Below, one piece after another: positions 8,286-15,306 of a DNA stretch of 40,685 bases. This DNA comes from Cetobacterium somerae (GTDB lineage: Bacteria > Fusobacteriota > Fusobacteriia > Fusobacteriales > Fusobacteriaceae). The stretch spans positions 1-40,685 of the forward strand of contig NZ_CP092523.1 of NCBI RefSeq assembly GCF_022430525.1, read 5' to 3'. The notes beneath the pieces are model-generated. The model did not search any database. It had not been told where the DNA came from and saw nothing but the letters and a program-made list of their open reading frames with translations. The position numbers and the translations under genes are program-made. The first letter of the stretch is position 1. Each line of letters opens with the position of its first letter.

Positions 8286-8797
8286 CAAGAAACCCCGCCT
8301 GCTGCGAGAACCGATATTCGGCGGGGACAAGCCAGCGATGAGACACATTTCTCCAGTGAGAGATAGGGATGTCAGTCGCTGGCTTTTTTCTTTCATAAAA
8401 AATGTGTGGGCTTGGGCCACCCCCGCCGCTCTTCCCCCCAAGCCCCCCTTCCGGCATCCCCCGTCAAGGTACTCCCTTTTTGGTGGGACCGCTCTTGGGG
8501 GTGGCCAATGCCTTTCCCTCATTTTGCTCCCTTTGGGATAGAATCAGGCTTTTTTTCGCTGAGATTGTAAAAGAGAAAGCATGTCTCAGCAAAGCCTTCA
8601 TAAGCAAGAGGCAGCAACTGCGCCCACACTTAATAATCCCCACCCTCCCTCTACTGCTATCTTGTTGGGACATTCCCATTTTTAGTAAGTAGAGTTAGAC
8701 ATACTATCTATCATAGTTTTTAAAAATTTAGGCGGAAATAACTTTTTTTATCTTCTAGCTGCAATCTCCGCCAAAAATCCACCCGGTGGACTTTCAG
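8286..8797 (-). ncRNA. Candidate large structured non-coding RNA, copy A
   Basis: A GC-rich island stands out in an AT-rich plasmid and has no credible protein gene. Read on the minus strand it holds: a short palindromic hairpin (8794-8777); a GGCGGAGATT...TTTCCGCC stem (8772-8730); GGGAATGTCCC and GATAGCAG (about 8687-8655); GGGAGGGTGGGG; CCCCCAAGAG pairing with GCGGGGGTGG; a long stem GCCAGCGA/TCGCTGGC (8383-8331); and a final hairpin CCCCGCC...GGCGGGG (8326-8293) followed by TTTCTTG. Several of these blocks recur in the same strand sense in the island at 39230-39905. The size, GC contrast, G-runs and plasmid setting recall ornate large RNAs such as ROOL, known from phages and plasmids of Firmicutes and Fusobacteria. 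The class is not proven. Confidence 0.55.
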
Positions 8798-8825
8798 ATT
8801 TTACCAAAGATAAAATTTAAGTAAA
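8798..8825 (-). promoter_or_regulatory. Possible promoter of structured RNA copy A
   Basis: On the minus strand TTTACT (8825-8820) and TAAAAT (8803-8798) are 16 bp apart. The expected start would lie just before the palindromic hairpin and the GGCGG stem of the RNA candidate. In AT-rich DNA such matches arise easily, so the call is weak. Confidence 0.3.
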
Positions 8826-8932
8826 GATATGGTATTAAATCAGTAAAATCAATGATTAAAGCCTTTTATTTACAATTCATGGGTTATATGATACACTGAA
8901 GGGCAAAAAATAAAAAGGAGTTAATTTTAATT

Positions 8933-9730
8933 ATGAAAAAAAGAGTGTTTTATATTTTAAATATTTTTCTAATTTTATCATTTCAGTTGCTAGCTTTAAA
9001 TTTTACTGAAAATAAAAAAATTGAAGAGATATTTGAAAAGAATAAATTAGAAGGAACTTTTGTCCTTTATGACGCACAAAATAATAGTTTCACTGGTTAC
9101 AATAAAAAAAGAGCAGAAGTACAATTTTATCCAGCTTCTACTTTTAAAATTTACAACTCTCTAATTGGATTAAACACTGGAGTTGTTAAGAATGTAGATG
9201 ATATTTTTTACAAATATAATGGTGAGAAAGTATTTTTAGAAAGTTGGGCTCAAGATTCAAATTTAAGATATGCTATTAAAGTTTCACAAGTTCCTGCTTA
9301 TCAATTGTTAGCTAGAAAAATTGGAACAGAAAAAATGCAAGAAGAAATCAATAAATTAAATTTTGGAAATAAAAAAATTGGAGAAGAAGTTGATCAATTT
9401 TGGTTAAGAGGACCTCTAAAAATTAGTGCTGTAGAGCAATGTGAGTTATTAGCTAAATTAGCAAAAAATGAATTACCATACACTAAAGATATTCAAAAGC
9501 AAGTTCAAGAAATAACAGTTTTAGAAAAGACTGAAGAGTGGACTATGCACGGAAAAACTGGATGGGCAACTTCAAATATAGAAATTCCAGTTGGATGGTT
9601 TGTTGGTTGGGTAGAAAAAGATGGCAAGGTATACAGTTTTGCTATAAACTTAGATATGAAAGAAGGTAAAAATTTACCTAAGCGTGAAGAAATGGCAAAG
9701 GAATCTTTAAAAGCCTTAAATATTATATAG
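8933..9730 (+). CDS. Class D beta-lactamase, OXA type
   Basis: A 265-residue secreted enzyme that hydrolyses beta-lactam antibiotics. A signal peptide covers about residues 1-22 (positive start, then a leucine/isoleucine-rich stretch). All class D motifs are present: STFK at 69-72 (catalytic Ser69 and the lysine that becomes carboxylated), SQV at 118-120, FGN at 144-146, Trp157, and KTG at 208-210. GGAG precedes the ATG and a perfect terminator follows. The gene stands alone, with no regulator. It is AT-rich like its surroundings, so it is native to this group of hosts; OXA-85-like enzymes are known in Fusobacterium. The family is certain; the exact allele is not. Confidence 0.95.
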   Translation: MKKRVFYILNIFLILSFQLLALNFTENKKIEEIFEKNKLEGTFVLYDAQNNSFTGYNKKRAEVQFYPASTFKIYNSLIGLNTGVVKNVDDIFYKYNGEKVFLESWAQDSNLRYAIKVSQVPAYQLLARKIGTEKMQEEINKLNFGNKKIGEEVDQFWLRGPLKISAVEQCELLAKLAKNELPYTKDIQKQVQEITVLEKTEEWTMHGKTGWATSNIEIPVGWFVGWVEKDGKVYSFAINLDMKEGKNLPKREEMAKESLKALNII

Positions 9731-9742
9731 AATCAGAGAATA

Positions 9743-9771
9743 GAGGAGGAAATTAAATTAATTTCCTCCTC
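9743..9771 (+). terminator. Terminator of the beta-lactamase gene
   Basis: A perfect 14-bp stem (GAGGAGGAAATTAA and its complement) lies 13 bp after the stop codon. The flanking bases are also partly paired, and a T-rich stretch follows. Confidence 0.75.
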
Positions 9772-9790
9772 TGATTTATTCAATAAAAAA

Positions 9791-9822
9791 AGTAGAGGGC
9801 AACCATCACAAATCCCTCTACT
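9791..9822 (-). terminator. Minus-strand terminator
   Basis: AGTAGAGGG pairs with CCCTCTACT across a 14-base loop, and on the minus strand a T-run follows (A-run at 9785-9790). It implies a minus-strand transcript entering from the gene-free stretch at 9823-10134. Confidence 0.65.
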
Positions 9823-10134
9823 TCACTACTAAATCACCTTTGAATAACTTTAAAACTTTCAATCATTTCATTTAAAAATTAAAAAACTTCTTAAAAATAA
9901 ATTAATCTACTAACATTTAAATCTATTTCCTCAATATAATAGTTAGACAAAACAACTTCACGATTTGTTAAAACTTTTTAAAAACTCCTCCTTTTAAAAA
10001 TTAAAACATCTTTGAAACTGTGTGATGGCTATTTTAACTGCTTTAAATATTTTTCTATCTTCTAACTATTATTATAAACTTTAGACGTTTATTTTTTAAA
10101 AAAGTTTTAATTTTTTAGAAAATTATTTTGATAG
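9823..10134 (-). other. Gene-free stretch with a probable small minus-strand transcript and a repeated segment
   Basis: No credible protein gene is seen. On the minus strand a TATAAT-like box near 10070, an AAGGAGGAG sequence near 9990 without a proper start codon after it, and the terminator at 9791-9822 suggest a short transcript, perhaps a small RNA or a decayed small gene. The end at about 10099-10135 (AAAAAAGTTTTAATTTTTTAG and onward, plus strand) is nearly repeated at 21225-21258 and in part at 20275-20296. Confidence 0.3.
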
Positions 10135-10135
10135 T

Positions 10136-10202
10136 ATATTAAAGGAAAAATAGAGATAAAGTTGTAGTTAACATTAACTTATTTTTTATTTTAAAAGGAG
10201 GA
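10136..10202 (+). promoter_or_regulatory. Shared leader and operator of the ferredoxin gene
   Basis: About 65 bp before this gene are nearly the same as the 65 bp before hcp (15236-15301), including TTAAAGGAAAAAT, the dyad AGTTAACATTAACT and TTATTTTTTATTTTAAAAGG. Such conservation in non-coding DNA points to one regulator. In anaerobes hcp and its ferredoxin are predicted targets of HcpR, a CRP/FNR-family regulator of the nitrosative stress response. No such regulator is encoded on this plasmid. Confidence 0.7.
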
Positions 10203-10207
10203 ACAAA

Positions 10208-10384
10208 ATGGCGTATAGAATAAATAAAGATGAATGTATTGGGTGTGGAGCTTGTGAAGGAGTATGTCCTGTGACATGTATATCTGAAGTTGAAGATGGG
10301 AAAAGAGAAATAAATGAGAATGAGTGTATAGACTGTGGTTCGTGTGCCTCTGTCTGCCCAGTATCTTGCATATCACAAGTGTAA
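10208..10384 (+). CDS. Small 2[4Fe-4S] ferredoxin, likely electron donor of the hybrid cluster protein
   Basis: A 58-residue protein with two Cys-x2-Cys-x2-Cys-x3-Cys-Pro-type clusters: CIGCGACEGVCP (from Cys10) and CIDCGSCASVCP (from Cys40). The GGAGG site lies just before the ATG. Such proteins shuttle electrons at low potential in the cytoplasm. The leader is shared with hcp at 15307, which suggests that this is FrdX, the ferredoxin partner of Hcp. Both clusters appear complete. A hairpin after the stop ends the transcript and is shared with the PadR gene on the other strand. Confidence 0.92.
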   Translation: MAYRINKDECIGCGACEGVCPVTCISEVEDGKREINENECIDCGSCASVCPVSCISQV

Positions 10385-10403
10385 TAATTTATATCATAAT
10401 AAA

Positions 10404-10434
10404 AAAGGATTAGGCTATTTAAGCTTAATCCTTT
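10404..10434. terminator. Bidirectional terminator between ferredoxin and PadR genes
   Basis: AAAGGATTA pairs with TAATCCTTT, with A- and T-runs on both sides. It overlaps the last codons of the PadR gene (minus strand), so both convergent genes can use it. Confidence 0.7.
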
Positions 10435-10775
10435 AAATTTTTAATTTTAGAGTTTTTAGCTAGTTCTAAAACTTGATTTTCGGCTTTTTCTAAAATCTCT
10501 AGTCCTGTTTCAGTTATACTATAATAGATTCTAATCTTACCATCGTCCTCTTTTATTTTTTGTGTCTTTAAAACTCCTTCTTCTTCCATTTTATGCAGAA
10601 TAGGGTAGACCATTCCAGGACTAACTTTATAACCATGTTTTTCTAAATGCTCCATAAGCCAGGAACCAAAAAATGGCTTTTTACTAGCATGTCTTAATAT
10701 ATGAATATTTATAAATCCTAAAAATATTTTTCTTAAATATTTTTCTTGTATTTTTTTTTCCACTATATCCTCCAT
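10425..10775 (-). CDS. PadR-family transcriptional regulator
   Basis: A 116-residue winged-helix protein. Residues about 20-90 fit PadR: FINIHILRHASKKPFFGSWL, then the recognition region GYKVSPGMVYPILHKMEEEG and the wing KIRIYYSITETGLEIL. PadR proteins are repressors released by small toxic compounds. The gene overlaps the end of the chromate-transporter gene by 13 bp in the same direction, so it is the second gene of that operon and probably controls it through the ATATC palindromes before the transporter. Confidence 0.85.
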   Translation of the reverse strand: MEDIVEKKIQEKYLRKIFLGFINIHILRHASKKPFFGSWLMEHLEKHGYKVSPGMVYPILHKMEEEGVLKTQKIKEDDGKIRIYYSITETGLEILEKAENQVLELAKNSKIKNLKD

Positions 10776-11824
10776 ATTAAATAACCGTAAACTAGTGATA
10801 TGATAATCAAATAGTAACTACTTATTTTAAATTTAATTAATAATAAATTGATTAAAATCAAAGGGATTCCTTTCAAATCTTTTATTAAATCTTTTCCCAT
10901 AAGCAATATGATAGAAATCATAACACCTAAACTTGATGCGTTAATAAAATTTAAAAAATTCGATGCTATTACATTGTTTCTAATTTTAACTATTATAGTT
11001 CCTAAAAAATATATAAAGATAAATGATGGTAGAAATATTCCAATAGTTGCCCAAATAGAACCTGATATTCCACCTATTTCATAGCCTATAAAAGTTGCTG
11101 TTGTCAATATAGGTCCTGGTGTAAATTGTCCAAAGGCTATTGCATCTAAAAGCTGAGTTTCTGTAAGTAATCCTGTTTGAATAAAGAAATCAGATATATA
11201 TGCAATTAGCATATAACCTCCACCAAATAAAGTAGCTCCTATTTTGAAAAATTTTTCAAAGATTATAATCCAAAGAGGAAAAATAATAACATTTAAATTT
11301 TTTTTATTTAAATATAATTTATAAATTGTTCCTAAAATTCCAATTGAAAAAATGATAAAAATCTCTTTTTCTAAAAAGAAATTTAAAAAACAAGAGATAA
11401 CCAAAATAAAAACCTGTTCATTATTTTTTTTAACTTTATGAAACATATTTATTAAAGAAAATACAATTATAGGAAATACTCCAAATTTAATATAATCAAA
11501 AACAGGTTTTATAATAGCAATATCTTTTGAATAACTATAGATAACCGCTAATAACAAAGTTATAAAAGCTGCTGGAAATATAAAAGATAATCCAGCAACG
11601 ATCATACCCCAAAAACCTTTATAACGTAGCCCAGTTAACATGACAATTTGAGTAGAGTTTGGTCCAGGAATCAGGTTTACACTTCCTATAAAATCTAAAA
11701 AATCTTCTCTAGAAATCATTTTTCTTTTTTCTACCACTTCTCGTTCGACCATAGCAATATGAGCTACGGGACCTCCAAAGGCAGTACAACCTAATTTAAA
11801 AAATATTTTAAATAAATCTAACAT
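10763..11824 (-). CDS. chrA: Chromate transporter, ChrA (CHR) family
   Basis: A 353-residue membrane protein built of two similar halves, the long form of the CHR family. Each half carries the signature: FFKLGCTAFGGPVAHIAMVE and NLIPGPNSTQ in the first, FFKIGATLFGGGYMLIAYIS and FGQFTPGP in the second. Around ten to twelve membrane segments are seen. CHR proteins export chromate; some members carry sulfate or other anions, so the true substrate in an anaerobe is uncertain. It is the first gene of an operon with a PadR regulator. Confidence 0.88.
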   Translation of the reverse strand: MLDLFKIFFKLGCTAFGGPVAHIAMVEREVVEKRKMISREDFLDFIGSVNLIPGPNSTQIVMLTGLRYKGFWGMIVAGLSFIFPAAFITLLLAVIYSYSKDIAIIKPVFDYIKFGVFPIIVFSLINMFHKVKKNNEQVFILVISCFLNFFLEKEIFIIFSIGILGTIYKLYLNKKNLNVIIFPLWIIIFEKFFKIGATLFGGGYMLIAYISDFFIQTGLLTETQLLDAIAFGQFTPGPILTTATFIGYEIGGISGSIWATIGIFLPSFIFIYFLGTIIVKIRNNVIASNFLNFINASSLGVMISIILLMGKDLIKDLKGIPLILINLLLIKFKISSYYLIIISLVYGYLIWRI

Positions 11825-11833
11825 AATAAGTAC

Positions 11834-11907
11834 CTCGATATTTTTTATACTGATATCTAAATTCGATATCGTAATAAGATAATACTAGTTGTTTAATTTT
11901 TTGTCAA
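11834..11907 (-). promoter_or_regulatory. Promoter and PadR-type operator of the chrA-padR operon
   Basis: On the minus strand TTGACA (11907-11902) and TATTAT (11884-11879) are exactly 17 bp apart. Directly downstream lie GATATC copies around TAAATTC (11852-11869) and another CGATAT near 11836, giving overlapping dyads at the transcription start. This is a likely site for repression by the PadR protein of the same operon. Confidence 0.65.
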
Positions 11908-11999
11908 GAATTTTAATTAAGTATTTTCTTCCAATATATTCAAAAATTACAGATATATCAACAAATTTTTCAAAAAAAATACACACAAAATAAAAAGTG

Positions 12000-12155
12000 T
12001 TGCTTTTTTTTAACACTGTGTGATATACTTAAAGAGTAGTAAAGATATAACACAGTTAATAAGAGATTTTGAAGCACTATTTTAGGCAAGTACTTCTTTA
12101 GAATGTTATTATGTTGAGGCAATAGTTACTAACAAAAAATAACGGAGGTACTTAA
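12000..12155 (+). promoter_or_regulatory. Promoter and long leader of the cold-shock gene
   Basis: TTGCTT (12000-12005) and TATACT (12024-12029) are 18 bp apart, placing the start about 120 bases before the gene. The leader holds GAAGCACT...AGTACTTC (about 12071-12096), and ACTT occurs again beside GGAGG. Long structured leaders that change shape with temperature are typical of cspA-type genes. The temperature response is inferred. Confidence 0.5.
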
Positions 12156-12353
12156 ATGAAAGGTACAGTAAAATGGTTTAACGAAGAAAAAGGATTTGGA
12201 TTTATCACTGGTGAGGATGGGAAAGATGTATTCGCACATTTCTCTCAAATCAAAAAAGATGGATTTAAATCATTAAAAGAAAATGAAGAAGTAGAATTCG
12301 ATGTTGTTAAAGGCGACAGAGGATTACAAGCTGAGAATATTATATCAAGATAA
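12156..12353 (+). CDS. Cold-shock protein, CspA family
   Basis: A 65-residue OB-fold protein that binds single-stranded RNA and DNA and acts as an RNA chaperone. The two nucleic-acid motifs are complete: RNP1 KGFGFI at residues 12-17 and RNP2 VFAHF at 25-29. Length is normal for the family. GGAGG precedes the ATG, and a strong terminator follows within 10 bp of the stop, so it is a single-gene transcript. Cold-shock genes are usually chromosomal; one on a plasmid is unusual but not rare. Confidence 0.95.
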   Translation: MKGTVKWFNEEKGFGFITGEDGKDVFAHFSQIKKDGFKSLKENEEVEFDVVKGDRGLQAENIISR

Positions 12354-12362
12354 TATATATTA

Positions 12363-12389
12363 AGAGTTCCAGTTGGAACTCTTTTTTTA
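12363..12389 (+). terminator. Terminator of the cold-shock gene
   Basis: AGAGTTCC-AGTT-GGAACTCT is followed by a T-run, a canonical intrinsic terminator. Confidence 0.9.
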
Positions 12390-12414
12390 TATATTAAAAT
12401 TTGAGGTGATTGAT

Positions 12415-12708
12415 ATGGAAGAGATTAAAATAGAAAAGTTAGAGTTTTATATATTAAAAATATTAAAACAATTAAAAACAGAAGAAGAAATTTATTCTTA
12501 CTTTGAAAGATATATTTATGGTGTTTTTACTAAAAAAAATATCAGTAATTTAGATTTAAAAGCATTTGATTATAAGAAAAATATTAGTAATGCTATTATA
12601 TTATGGAAATTATTGTATCTATCATTATGTAAAAATGATGTTGATATGAGTTCTGTATTAAAATATTTAAAAAGTTATAAAAAAGCAGAGAAAATTTCTC
12701 TGCTTTAA
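12415..12708 (+). CDS. Small protein of unknown function
   Basis: A 97-residue frame starting at ATG 12415, chosen because GAGGTG lies just before it; an upstream in-frame ATG sits in the previous terminator. The protein is basic, lysine/isoleucine/leucine-rich, probably all helical, and has no cysteine cluster or membrane segment. I do not recognise a family. Its last codons are written in the stem of a terminator (AAAGCAGAG/CTCTGCTTT). It may share a transcript with the cold-shock gene by read-through. Confidence 0.6.
   Translation: MEEIKIEKLEFYILKILKQLKTEEEIYSYFERYIYGVFTKKNISNLDLKAFDYKKNISNAIILWKLLYLSLCKNDVDMSSVLKYLKSYKKAEKISLL
12681..12706 (+). terminator. Terminator overlapping the end of the small gene
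   Basis: AAAGCAGAGA and TCTCTGCTTT form a stem with a short loop, followed by AATTTTTTA. The stop codon lies in the 3' arm. Confidence 0.75.
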
Positions 12709-12716
12709 TTTTTTAT

Positions 12717-12890
12717 ACAAAAGCTGAAGTTATAGATAAAGAGGGAAAACCTCATGAAGTTTTGACTTTTGGTCCTTTAAGCGTATCTCCTAAATTACAG
12801 AAACAGGGTATAGGAAGAGCTTTGAGTGTCATTTCAAATGACACCGCTCCTTTTTCTTATAAACTAAAGTTTATGGAACTATCAAATTAA
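12717..12890 (+). pseudogene. GNAT acetyltransferase fragment
   Basis: An open 57-residue stretch without a start codon or ribosome-binding site encodes VLTFGPLSVSPKLQKQGIGR, the acetyl-CoA binding motif (Q-x-x-G-I-G-R/K) of GNAT acetyltransferases. The N-terminal domain is missing and the downstream residues do not continue the fold. It is the remnant of a larger gene lost by rearrangement. Confidence 0.7.
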
Positions 12891-12895
12891 CTAAA

Positions 12896-14290
12896 TTACC
12901 TTTGAATAACTTTTAAACGATTTATACCATCTATAATCTCTGAAATATTTGTAGTAGCAAAACTCACTCTAAAATATTGATTTTTTTGATTATCTAAAAA
13001 GAAAACATTTCCAGAAAGAAGTAAAATATTATTCTCTTTACACTTTAAATAAAATTGGCTTGAATCTATTGTATCATTTAGTTTTATCCAAATATAAAAG
13101 CCACCATCAATATTATAAACAACATCTATATAGGGTATTTCTTTTAGTTTCTCAGTTAAAACAATATATCTTTCTTTGTAAATTTTAATTAGATTTTCTA
13201 TATGTAATTCTAGAAAATTGCCTTTCAAAAAATTAGCTAAAACTTTTTGTTCAAGAGCTGGTGTTGATATATCTGTAGTAAACTTAACAGTCACTATTTT
13301 AGAAATAAGCTCAGTTGGCGCTATCATGTATGCCAATCTCAAACCTGGCATAATTATTTTAGAGAATGATTTAATATAAATAACAGTTTTATTATCAGAA
13401 TCTAAAGATTTTATAGAGGTTCTAGGAGTGTTGTAAAATGAAAGCTCTGATGCAAAATCATCTTCGATAATTAAAGTGTTATATTTTTTAGCTAATAAAA
13501 TTAATTGTTGTTTCTTTTCTTCGCTCCAAGAAATACCAGTGGGACAACTAAAATCCATTGTCGTATATATGAAAGTTATTTTTTCTTCAGATAAAATATT
13601 TTCTAATTGAATAAGATTGAAACCATCCTCTTCCATTTCTACAGGATAAATTTTACAATTTGTTTTAAAAGTATTTAAAGCTCCGTGATAAGTTGGATTT
13701 CCTACAACTATTTTATTTTTTCTTTTAGACGAAAGTGTCTTTAATATCAAGTCTAATGCTTGTTGTGAACCACTGGTTATTTGGATATCATCTTTAGACA
13801 CAAAAATCCCTTTTTTTTCAACATTTTTCTTAATTACTTCTCGAAGCTCTTCTAAACCTTGGGTAGGATGATATAGCATAATTTTAGGTCCATACTCTTC
13901 TAAAACATCACAGTATAATTTCTTAAAAATTTCAAATGGATAAACATCTTCCGAAGGAGTTCCACTTGCAAAATTAATAAGATTATTTTCTTTTAATTGA
14001 CCAACTTTAAAAGTTTCAATAAGGTTATTGGATGGTGTATTGTAGAATAAAGATTCTTTAGATTTTACAAAAATTCCAATCCCACGTTTTTTGATAATAT
14101 ATCCCTCTTTTTCTAAAAGAGTAAAAGCTTTCATAACTGTGATATTATTTAGTTTATACTTTAAAGCAAGCTGCCTAATTGATGGTAGTTTAGAGTTTTC
14201 AGGATATTCATTTTTTTCAATTTTATTTTTTAAGTCTTCATAAATTTTTAAATAAATAGGTATTTTCTTTTTTTCTGAGTCAATTTTCAT
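12896..14290 (-). CDS. MocR-type regulator: GntR winged helix fused to an aminotransferase-like domain
   Basis: A 464-residue protein, starting at the ATG that follows GGAGG (14290). The GntR winged helix covers about residues 10-76 (KLPSIRQLALKYKLNNITVM). The rest resembles class I/II aminotransferases: IITSGSQQALD-like segment near 171-180, the Asp277/Asp278 pair in IIEDDFASE, and the PLP lysine Lys311 in SFSKIIMPGLRLAY. MocR proteins sense amino acids or vitamin B6 through PLP. It is divergent from the alaX gene, with which it shares a 157-bp region containing repeats, so alaX is a possible target. Confidence 0.9.
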   Translation of the reverse strand: MKIDSEKKKIPIYLKIYEDLKNKIEKNEYPENSKLPSIRQLALKYKLNNITVMKAFTLLEKEGYIIKKRGIGIFVKSKESLFYNTPSNNLIETFKVGQLKENNLINFASGTPSEDVYPFEIFKKLYCDVLEEYGPKIMLYHPTQGLEELREVIKKNVEKKGIFVSKDDIQITSGSQQALDLILKTLSSKRKNKIVVGNPTYHGALNTFKTNCKIYPVEMEEDGFNLIQLENILSEEKITFIYTTMDFSCPTGISWSEEKKQQLILLAKKYNTLIIEDDFASELSFYNTPRTSIKSLDSDNKTVIYIKSFSKIIMPGLRLAYMIAPTELISKIVTVKFTTDISTPALEQKVLANFLKGNFLELHIENLIKIYKERYIVLTEKLKEIPYIDVVYNIDGGFYIWIKLNDTIDSSQFYLKCKENNILLLSGNVFFLDNQKNQYFRVSFATTNISEIIDGINRLKVIQR

Positions 14291-14301
14291 AAAACCTCCA
14301 T

Positions 14302-14394
14302 CTGTAGTACTACAGTTTTTGATGTATAACATTGACATAACTGTTATAGTTTTGTAGAATGAAAAATATATTTCACTAGCATCACTGTTATACT
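14302..14394. promoter_or_regulatory. Repeats in the MocR/alaX intergenic region, likely operator
   Basis: A perfect 14-bp palindrome CTGTAGTACTACAG (14302-14315) and two direct repeats CTGTTATAGT (14341-14350) and CTGTTATACT (14385-14394), 44 bp apart, lie between the divergent genes. MocR-type regulators often bind direct repeats at this kind of spacing. Binding is inferred. Confidence 0.5.
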
Positions 14395-14447
14395 ATTTTT
14401 TTTAATATTTGTAAATCTTATTAACAATAAAGTTTAAAGGAGCACTT

Positions 14448-15200
14448 ATGAAAACAGAAAAAATATATTATAAAAATCAATTTCAAACATCATGTGAGGC
14501 AGTTTTGATTGAGAGTACAGAAAATGGATTAATATTTGATAAATCTGTTGCTTACCCAGAGGGAGGAGGGCAAATAGGAGATGTTGGAGTTTTAATCAGA
14601 TGTAAAGATGGGGCTGAGATTCCATTTTACAACACAACAAAAATTAAGGGGCGAAATATTTTCTTAAATGACTTTCCTAGCATAAAAGTAGAAAACCAAA
14701 TTGTACATCATATAGATAATAACTATGAATTTGAAAAAGATGAAAAATTTATTATAAAGTTAGATAGTGTAAAAAGAGCTCAAACAACTCTCCATCACTC
14801 TGGTTTGCATCTTGCCTTAATGGTTTTAGAAGAGATGTTTTCAGGGATTGACAAAAAAATAGTTGGTGCTAAAATAACCGATAAATATGGAAGACTTGAT
14901 TTTTCAATAGATTTTAAATTCACTCCAGAGCAGATAGCTCATATACAATCTCGTTGTAATGAATATATAGATAAAAATATTCCAATAAATGTATTCTCTC
15001 ATCTAGAGGAAAATGAGGCTTTATATTGGAAGTGTGATAGCTATACTGTTCCTTGTGGTGGAACTCATTGTGAAAATACAAAAGATTTAGTGGGAATAAA
15101 AATTAAGAGAAAGAGCATTGGGAAAACATCTGAAAGGTTAATTGTTGAATTACCTTTTAATGATGAGTTTTTAAAATTATACGGTGATTCTAGCTTCTAA
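14448..15200 (+). CDS. AlaX-type alanyl-tRNA editing protein
   Basis: A 250-residue free-standing editing domain that removes serine or glycine wrongly attached to tRNA-Ala. The zinc ligands of the family are seen: His117 and His121 in HHSGLH, Cys203 and His207 in PCGGTHCEN. The N-terminal part has the AYPEGGGQIGDVG motif shared with the AlaRS editing region. GGAG lies before the ATG. The gene is divergent from a MocR regulator, and hcp follows after about 100 bp with its own leader. A chromosomal-type housekeeping accessory gene on a plasmid suggests recent capture from the host. Confidence 0.9.
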   Translation: MKTEKIYYKNQFQTSCEAVLIESTENGLIFDKSVAYPEGGGQIGDVGVLIRCKDGAEIPFYNTTKIKGRNIFLNDFPSIKVENQIVHHIDNNYEFEKDEKFIIKLDSVKRAQTTLHHSGLHLALMVLEEMFSGIDKKIVGAKITDKYGRLDFSIDFKFTPEQIAHIQSRCNEYIDKNIPINVFSHLEENEALYWKCDSYTVPCGGTHCENTKDLVGIKIKRKSIGKTSERLIVELPFNDEFLKLYGDSSF

Positions 15201-15235
15201 TTTTTTTCTTTTCGTTCCTCCGTTCTAATATAATA

Positions 15236-15301
15236 GTTTAAAGGAAAAATGTAGATAAAATTGAAGTTAATGATAACTTATTTTTTATTTTAAAAGGAGG
15301 T
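15236..15301 (+). promoter_or_regulatory. Shared leader and operator of hcp
   Basis: The sequence from TTTAAAGGAAAAATG through AGTTAATGATAACT and TTATTTTTTATTTTAAAAGG closely matches the leader of the ferredoxin gene at 10136-10202. The dyad AGTTA-N4-TAACT is kept in both while the central bases differ, as expected for a protein-binding site. HcpR is the likely regulator, by knowledge of hcp/ferredoxin regulons. Confidence 0.7.
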
Positions 15302-15306
15302 TCTTA

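Noticed and set aside
8208-8692. Overlapping open frames on both strands in the GC-rich island
   Set aside because: High GC makes stops rare. The frames have no ribosome-binding sites, proline/arginine-rich nonsense composition, and overlap on both strands; the DNA is better explained as structured RNA.
10186-10376. Two minus-strand frames over the ferredoxin gene
   Set aside because: They are antisense shadows of the 58-residue ferredoxin on the plus strand, which has the full cysteine pattern and a good ribosome-binding site.
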